A stretch of DNA of 43,682 bases from the NCBI GenBank assembly GCA_009840135.1, contig VXOH01000138.1:1-43682 (forward strand), written 5' to 3'. Every line of letters begins with the position of its first letter. Within the stretch, counting starts at the first letter, position 1. The stretch is from Chloroflexota bacterium. Lineage in GTDB: Bacteria > Chloroflexota > Dehalococcoidia > Lucifugimonadales > UBA3495. The notes beneath the pieces are model-generated. The model was not told where the DNA came from. It saw only the letters and a list, made by a program, of their open reading frames with translations, and did not search any database. Shown one piece after another: positions 38,532-43,682 of this stretch. The position numbers were made by a program, and so were the translations under genes.

Positions 38532-39974
38532 ATGCCCAGCAACATCAAAGACCGATACGGAATGACCCTGTCAACCAGTTCCCCCGATGCCGCCGACCGG
38601 TGGCAAGAGGGCATAGACTTGCTCCTGTCCCAGTCCTATGGCGCGGAGGAGAAGCTTCAGGAAGCCATTGACCTGGACGAGGGCTTTGCCATCGCCCATG
38701 GCTGCCTCGCTTTCCTGCACATGACGCGCGCCCGGCCCGACCAGGCGAGGGAAAGTGTCAAGCGTGCCCTGGAACTGGCCGACGGCATCACCGACCGCGA
38801 GCGCCGTCACTTGGAGGCGGTTAACTTGTGGGCCCACGGCAAAGGGCCCGATGCCCTAAGTCTGGTTAAAGAGCACCTGGGCGAGTCTCCCCGGGACGCC
38901 GTGCTGCACCGCCTGGCCCAGCGGCTTTACATGCTGGGCTGCAGCGGCGCCGGCGACCCTCACTTCCCGCCCTCATTGCTGGCCATGATGAACGGACTGG
39001 CGCCCCATTGCGGTGATGACTGGGCGTTTCTGGGTCAGTATGCCTTCGCCCACCACGAGATGGGCATATTGGACAAAGCCTTGAGCCTGGCGGAGCGCTC
39101 CCTGGAAATAAACCCGGGCAACGCCGTTGCCGCCCATTCGGTGACCCACTCCTACTTTGAATACGGCGACGCGGCTACCGGAGGCAACTTCCTCGGCAAC
39201 TGGCTGGAAGGCTTCGATGCCCGGGCCCACTATCACACCCATTTGTCCTGGCACCAGGCCCTTTTTGAACTGGCCCTCGGGCGGTACGGCGAAGCCCTGC
39301 AACTTTATGAAGACTGGATTCGACCGACGGCCATCGCGAAGAACATTTCCGGCCTGTCCGACAGCGCATCTTTCATGTGGCGGATGACCATCTACGGTGG
39401 AGAATCGCCCCCCATGCCCTGGGACGAGGTGAAGGAGCAAGCGGCTCCCGCGGCCACCACACCCGGCGCCGCTTTCCGTGACGCCCACGCGGCCCTGGCC
39501 TTCGCCGCCAGCGGTGACCGGGAACTGATGGACCAGATGATAGACCGGCTGCGCACCAACGCGGAAAACGGCAACATCTTCGCTAAAGAGGTGATCCTGC
39601 CTCTTGCCCAGGGAATTGATGCCTTTGCCCAGGAGGACTACGGCACGGCAGTGGAGTATTTGGAACCCGTCTTCCCTCAGCTAACCCGCATCGGCGGCAG
39701 CCACGCCCAGCGCGAGGTGTTCGAGGATACGGTCCTGGAGTCATACCTGCGCGCCGAGCAGTTCGACAAGGCCGAGGCCATGCTACAGGAGCGGTTAGGT
39801 CGCCGGGAAACTCCCAGGGATACTTTCTGGTTAGGACGGGTAATGGCCGGAAGGGGCGAGTCCACAACGGCCCAGGCCAACCTCAACAAGGCAGGCGCCA
39901 TCTGGCAGGAGCAGGGCGACGCGGAAACGCCCGAACTGGCCAATTTGCGTTCATTGGCCGGTTCTCTGGCCTAG
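38532..39974 (+). CDS. Tetratricopeptide-repeat protein
   Basis: Repeating helical pattern (LQEAIDLDEGFAIAHGCLAFLHMTR; LDKALSLAERSLEINPGNAVAAHSVTHSYFEYGD); GGAGG SD. Confidence 0.8.
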   Translation: MPSNIKDRYGMTLSTSSPDAADRWQEGIDLLLSQSYGAEEKLQEAIDLDEGFAIAHGCLAFLHMTRARPDQARESVKRALELADGITDRERRHLEAVNLWAHGKGPDALSLVKEHLGESPRDAVLHRLAQRLYMLGCSGAGDPHFPPSLLAMMNGLAPHCGDDWAFLGQYAFAHHEMGILDKALSLAERSLEINPGNAVAAHSVTHSYFEYGDAATGGNFLGNWLEGFDARAHYHTHLSWHQALFELALGRYGEALQLYEDWIRPTAIAKNISGLSDSASFMWRMTIYGGESPPMPWDEVKEQAAPAATTPGAAFRDAHAALAFAASGDRELMDQMIDRLRTNAENGNIFAKEVILPLAQGIDAFAQEDYGTAVEYLEPVFPQLTRIGGSHAQREVFEDTVLESYLRAEQFDKAEAMLQERLGRRETPRDTFWLGRVMAGRGESTTAQANLNKAGAIWQEQGDAETPELANLRSLAGSLA

Positions 39975-39997
39975 CCCAGCCTGGTTTCCCCGACCAA

Positions 39998-40034
39998 AAA
40001 ACTCGAAGGGATCAAAACTATCCCTTCGAGTTTT
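39998..40034 (+). terminator. Rho-independent terminator
   Basis: 14-bp perfect stem aaaactcgaaggga / tcccttcgagtttt around loop tcaaaacta, 24 bp after the TPR gene stop. Confidence 0.85.
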
Positions 40035-40083
40035 CTTGTACATCCTCGTGGACTTCGAAGGCTAAAAAACGACCTGAAGAGTT

Positions 40084-40118
40084 CCCTCTCCCTCCGGGAG
40101 AGGGTTAGGGTGAGGGAG
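40084..40118. repeat. CCCTCTCCCTCCGGGAGAGGG repeat element
   Basis: ccctctccctccgggagagggttagggtgaggg: hairpin plus direct half-site, typical of common dispersed intergenic repeats. Confidence 0.6.
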
Positions 40119-40172
40119 AGCGGGTAGGATGGAGAGCCCGTTGGGACAAGCAGCGCCGGTATTGAGGTAGTT

Positions 40173-41102
40173 CTAGACTCCGTAAAGCCGAATTGCCCCA
40201 GATTCCGGTATCATCCCGGAAAAAAGCTCCGGGTGAATCATTTCGGCCATGATTTCCAGTCCTACCACCAGGCGGGGACCGGAGCGACTGGTATAGGCTC
40301 CCGCATCAATGGCATATACCCGGTTGTTCTTTACGGCAGGCAAGGACTGCCACCCTTCCATCTCCGAAAGCAGGGGAACATCGTCCAGGGCCCGCTTGAC
40401 GTCAAACCCGCAGGGCATAAATATGATGACTTCGGGCTGGCTGGCCACAACCTCCTCCCACTCCAGCCGGAACGAGCCGGTTTCCTTGTCACCGAAGCAG
40501 TTCTCACCACCGGCCATTTCCACCATCTCCGGCACCCAGTGCCCGCCGCACATCAAAGGGTCAACCCATTCCAGGTGCAGTACGCGGGGACGACGCGAAA
40601 TTTCAGCGGTTCTGGCAACAATGGTATCTATCCGGCCCTGCATCTCCGACGTTATCCTCTCCGCCGCTTCCGTCGCGCCGGTTGCCTGGCCGACCCGACG
40701 GATATCCTCCAGCACGTCGCCGACGTACTGGGGGTCCAGCGAAATTACGTCCGGCTGCTTGGGGAGGCTCACACTGACCTCGGCTACCTGCCGAGAAGAT
40801 ATGGCTCAAACTTCGCAAATGGCCTGGGTCAGCAAGAGGTCCGGCTCCGCCGCTTCCATGGTGGGCTGGTCTATTTCGTAAATGCCCAGTCCCTGCTCCA
40901 GCCGCTCGGAGATGACCCGGCTTATCTCGCCGCTGCTGGGCTGCGGGTCCATCCCTTCAAATACACTGCGAACCACCCACGGCTTTTCTCTGGCCGCCGC
41001 CGGATAGTCGCACTCGTGGGTTACACCGTGAAGTTGGTCCTCCAGACCCAGCACATACACGATCTCCGTGGCGCTGGGCAGAAAAGAGCAAATGCGCATC
41101 AT
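40173..41102 (-). CDS. BtuF-like cobalamin/corrinoid-binding protein with in-frame TGA (candidate selenocysteine)
   Basis: [33 protein letters not shown]...[10 protein letters not shown][TGA][35 protein letters not shown]...[19 protein letters not shown]. Same frame on both sides of the TGA at 40806-40808. Confidence 0.75.
40779..40795 (-). promoter_or_regulatory. Candidate bacterial SECIS-like hairpin
   Basis: Minus strand CTCGGC-AGGTA-GCCGAG, loop starting 16 nt after the TGA; loop has G at position 2. Confidence 0.45.
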
Positions 41103-41207
41103 CCATCTCCTGGGGCCGGTTGAGACCTGACCATTATAAGCCCCGAAGCCCGTTTACCCAACCGCTGGGACGGCATTCCGCTTCAGTTGATTCCGGAGGC
41201 CGAAATA

Positions 41208-41262
41208 GTAGGGGCAGCCCTTGTGGCTGCCCTGTCTCTCCATCAAGGCCACCTGAATGCAC
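41208..41262 (+). repeat. GTAGGGGC palindromic repeat family 2, longer copy
   Basis: gtaggggcagcccttgtggctgccctgtctctccatcaaggccacctgaatgcacc. Confidence 0.7.
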
Positions 41263-41273
41263 CCCCCAATCCG

Positions 41274-43286
41274 CTAATCCTCCAGCGCGCTAACCTGATC
41301 TTCGTAGTTGCCATCGTGGGAGTACAGGTGGGAATCATCCGCCAGGTAGTCCCACTGGTGTTCTTCGTAGCGGTAGTGTTCCGTGGCGCCCAGGAAGGTA
41401 CGACGGAAAGCGTCCTCGAAGGTACCATGAATCTGAAAGGCAGCGAATGCCACTACCGCTACCATGGCCGCCAGGACGACGGTGACCAGCGGCGCGAACA
41501 CTCCTCCCAGCAAAAACAATCGGATCCCCAGGGGAATGAACCAAATCATCGGCAGCAACATGAGAATGATGACCAGGCTGTTCCGCATCACCCTTTTCAG
41601 GTTCTGCCTGGTCACGTTCTCCGGGGCCCTCCGCCAGGGGGGCAAGAAAACGCCCAGCAATTCTTCGGTCAGTTCATTGAGGTGCCTCCAGATTACTACA
41701 ACGGACGGAATGCACAGAGCCAGCACCACCGCTCCGATTATCAGGTCCGGGACCGCAACGGTCAGACCCGCCCATGCGGACAACTGCTGCCCAAACTCTA
41801 GGCCTATTGCCCCCAGGCCGAGTATGACAATGATAATTCCCAGGTTCAGCATTATTCCCTGAACCAGGTGCCTCACGTCCGCCGCCAAGCGATTTCCCAG
41901 TACAAAACTGCGCTTGGATGAAGTCAGCCACAGGGACACTACCGCACTGAAATGGCGCAGCCAGCGGGGCGAGGCCCTCTCAATAAAGTTGGCCAGCGCG
42001 TCGGACGACCTGAAAATGAAGGGGTACATCAATGCAGTGATGGCCGTGGCCACCGTCAGCGCGGGACTGAAATACGACCCTACCGTTCCGTGGTCCACCC
42101 CCGTTTTGGCCATTGCCAGGGAAAACTCGCCCAGCTGAGGCATTCCTGTCCCAACCTGCAGAGAAGTTCGACCGTCATGGCCCGCCAGCAGGGTGCCGAC
42201 GGTGTCCGCCAGGATCTTGCCTCCTACGAATACCAGGGATATGACAAGGGCTGGAACCAGATAGTCTCCAATGGTGAAAATGTCCATCAGCATGCCCAGG
42301 GACACAAAAAAGAGGGCGGCGAACATATCCCTCAGAGGGTTCATCAACCTGCTTATTTGTTCGTGATGCTCCGTATCTCCGAGAATCATGCCGATAAGGA
42401 AAGCCCCGGCAGCGGCGGACAATCCCAGTTGATGGGCAGCCAGGGCCAGTCCGAAACAAAGGGTCAAGCTGGCAATCAGTACCATCTCTTCCGACTCGAA
42501 ACGGTCAATATAGGTCATCAGCCGGGGCGCCAGCAGGGCGCCTATGGTCAACACCGCCACGGCGAAGATTGACAGCCTTACGGCCAGGGTACCGATGTCG
42601 GCCAGGCTGGCGCCCTCCGTGGTGGCCACGCCGGCCAGCACCGTCAACAGGATGACCGCCACAAAGTCTTCCACCAGCAATATGCCCACGATGAGCTGGC
42701 CCCGCGTTTCAAACAGGCTGCCGGTGTCGCGGAGCATCTTGATGAGGATAGCGGAGCTGCTGATGGACAGCGCCGCGCCCAGAAATATACGCTCCGTCTG
42801 AGTCCAGCCGAGCCAGTGGGCCAGTTCGTAGCCCAGGACGAACATGGTGGCCATCTCAACCAGGCCGATGACAACTATCTTGAAACCCAGTTGGCGGATT
42901 CGTTGCCAGCCAATCTCCAGGCCGATGCCAAACAGGAGCAGCACCAGGCCCAGTTCCGCCAGCACGCGAATGGTCTGCAAATTCTGGACCGGACCCTGGA
43001 CGCTTTCCAATGGACCCGAGGTAATGGCGTTGAGGGTAAAAGGGCCGACGATTACGCCGGCCAGGAGGTAGCCCAGAACCGGCGGCAGGTTGATGCGCCG
43101 GAATAGCACCAGGGCGATTCCGGCCACAGCCATTGTGACGGCAAAATCTTGAATCAGCGCGATGCTTTCATCGGTGCTGGCTAGGGGGAAGGAAAGAAGA
43201 ACGTCTATCTCGGAATCACCCAAAGGAGGTTGATGTTCTTCGATTATACAGAAATCGCAAGATTGATTGGCCTTGCGCCAAGTCAC
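41274..43286 (-). CDS. CPA2-family (Kef-type) cation:proton antiporter with extra C-terminal membrane domain
   Basis: RRINLPPVLGYLLAGVIVGPF, LAELGLVLLLFGIGLEIGWQ, SSSAILIKMLRDTG, LSAAAGAFLIGMILGDTEH. Start uncertain. Confidence 0.87.
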   Translation of the reverse strand: MTWRKANQSCDFCIIEEHQPPLGDSEIDVLLSFPLASTDESIALIQDFAVTMAVAGIALVLFRRINLPPVLGYLLAGVIVGPFTLNAITSGPLESVQGPVQNLQTIRVLAELGLVLLLFGIGLEIGWQRIRQLGFKIVVIGLVEMATMFVLGYELAHWLGWTQTERIFLGAALSISSSAILIKMLRDTGSLFETRGQLIVGILLVEDFVAVILLTVLAGVATTEGASLADIGTLAVRLSIFAVAVLTIGALLAPRLMTYIDRFESEEMVLIASLTLCFGLALAAHQLGLSAAAGAFLIGMILGDTEHHEQISRLMNPLRDMFAALFFVSLGMLMDIFTIGDYLVPALVISLVFVGGKILADTVGTLLAGHDGRTSLQVGTGMPQLGEFSLAMAKTGVDHGTVGSYFSPALTVATAITALMYPFIFRSSDALANFIERASPRWLRHFSAVVSLWLTSSKRSFVLGNRLAADVRHLVQGIMLNLGIIIVILGLGAIGLEFGQQLSAWAGLTVAVPDLIIGAVVLALCIPSVVVIWRHLNELTEELLGVFLPPWRRAPENVTRQNLKRVMRNSLVIILMLLPMIWFIPLGIRLFLLGGVFAPLVTVVLAAMVAVVAFAAFQIHGTFEDAFRRTFLGATEHYRYEEHQWDYLADDSHLYSHDGNYEDQVSALED

Positions 43287-43466
43287 CGGTTACCACCGGA
43301 ATATACCGGACATTCAAAAGGCAGGGAGGCGTCCCGTCGGCCCGGAACTATTGGCGGAAAGCATTGGGTTCAACTCCAGCAAATGTTGGTCAGCTCGTCC
43401 TGGCCTTCAAACAAGGTGCCAGTGAATTGCAGCAACGTTCCGTTTTGGGTGGTCTGGGGCCCATTT

Positions 43467-43534
43467 GTAGGGGCAGACCTATGTGTCTGCCCTGGTCTCA
43501 CCCACAAAACCACCTGGACTGGAACGCTACCGTG
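43467..43534 (+). repeat. GTAGGGGC palindromic repeat family 2, long copy
   Basis: gtaggggcagacctatgtgtctgccctggtctcacccacaaaaccacctggactggaacgctaccgtg. Confidence 0.75.
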
Positions 43535-43548
43535 AATTGTCGGCCTTG

Positions 43549-43577
43549 TTGATTGCCGGCTCTCCCCTTGCTATAAT
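43549..43577 (+). promoter_or_regulatory. Sigma70-like promoter of tRNA-Ile
   Basis: TTGATT, 17-nt spacer, TATAAT, 33 nt before the tRNA. Confidence 0.75.
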
Positions 43578-43610
43578 CGTTGGGCCGATTCAAGAATCGG
43601 TCCCCCCAGT

Positions 43611-43682
43611 GGGCCTGTAGCTCAGGTGGTTAGAGCGCGGTCCTGATAAGACCGAGGTCGTTGGTTCGAGTCCATCCAGGCC
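43611..43682 (+). tRNA. tRNA-Ile(GAT), 3' end cut by the window edge
   Basis: GGGCCTGTAGCTCAGGTGGTTAGAGC..GGTCCTGATAAGACC..GGTTCGAGTCC..CAGGCC; anticodon loop CTGATAA; last acceptor base missing. Confidence 0.96.

Noticed and set aside
41187-41801. Plus-strand ORF of 204 aa, and other plus ORFs across 41.4-43.1 kb
   Set aside because: Antisense to the CPA2 antiporter; composition looks like reverse-frame translation.
1-43682. CRISPR array
   Set aside because: No regularly spaced short direct repeats with unique spacers and no cas genes were found.

Overview
The 43.7-kb, GC-rich window looks like chromosomal or MAG sequence from a Chloroflexota (Dehalococcoidia/SAR202-like) bacterium; the taxonomy is inferred from gene content only. 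The left end (~0.4-10.4 kb) is a compact defence operon: a C5-cytosine methyltransferase fused to a MIG/MutY-like HhH-GPD glycosylase, a MORC/MutL-like GHKL ATPase, a Z1-domain helicase/ATPase, a DUF4420-type PD-(D/E)XK protein, an AIPR protein, and a trailing HNH-like Cys4 protein. It matches the MORC-Z1-AIPR class of restriction-like systems, but with an unusual fused glycosylase where a Vsr-type T:G repair function might be expected. The rest is mainly metabolic, membrane and regulatory genes: SDRs, luciferase-like oxidoreductases, a CaiB/BaiF CoA-transferase, an alcohol dehydrogenase, a bacterial voltage-gated channel, a DUF1538 pair with PII-like and CBS genes, a UMF1 transporter and a CPA2 antiporter. 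A tRNA-Ile(GAT) sits at the right edge. Top leads: (1) the methyltransferase-glycosylase fusion; (2) a BtuF-like gene with an in-frame TGA at the position I recall as the second Cys of a C-x-x-C motif, followed by a bacterial-SECIS-like hairpin (candidate selenoprotein); (3) a three-module LRR lipoprotein gene broken by a T6 frameshift and a TGA; (4) a collagen-like plus triple Cache-like lipoprotein; (5) several dispersed palindromic repeat families, one of which follows three successive genes in a cassette-like layout.
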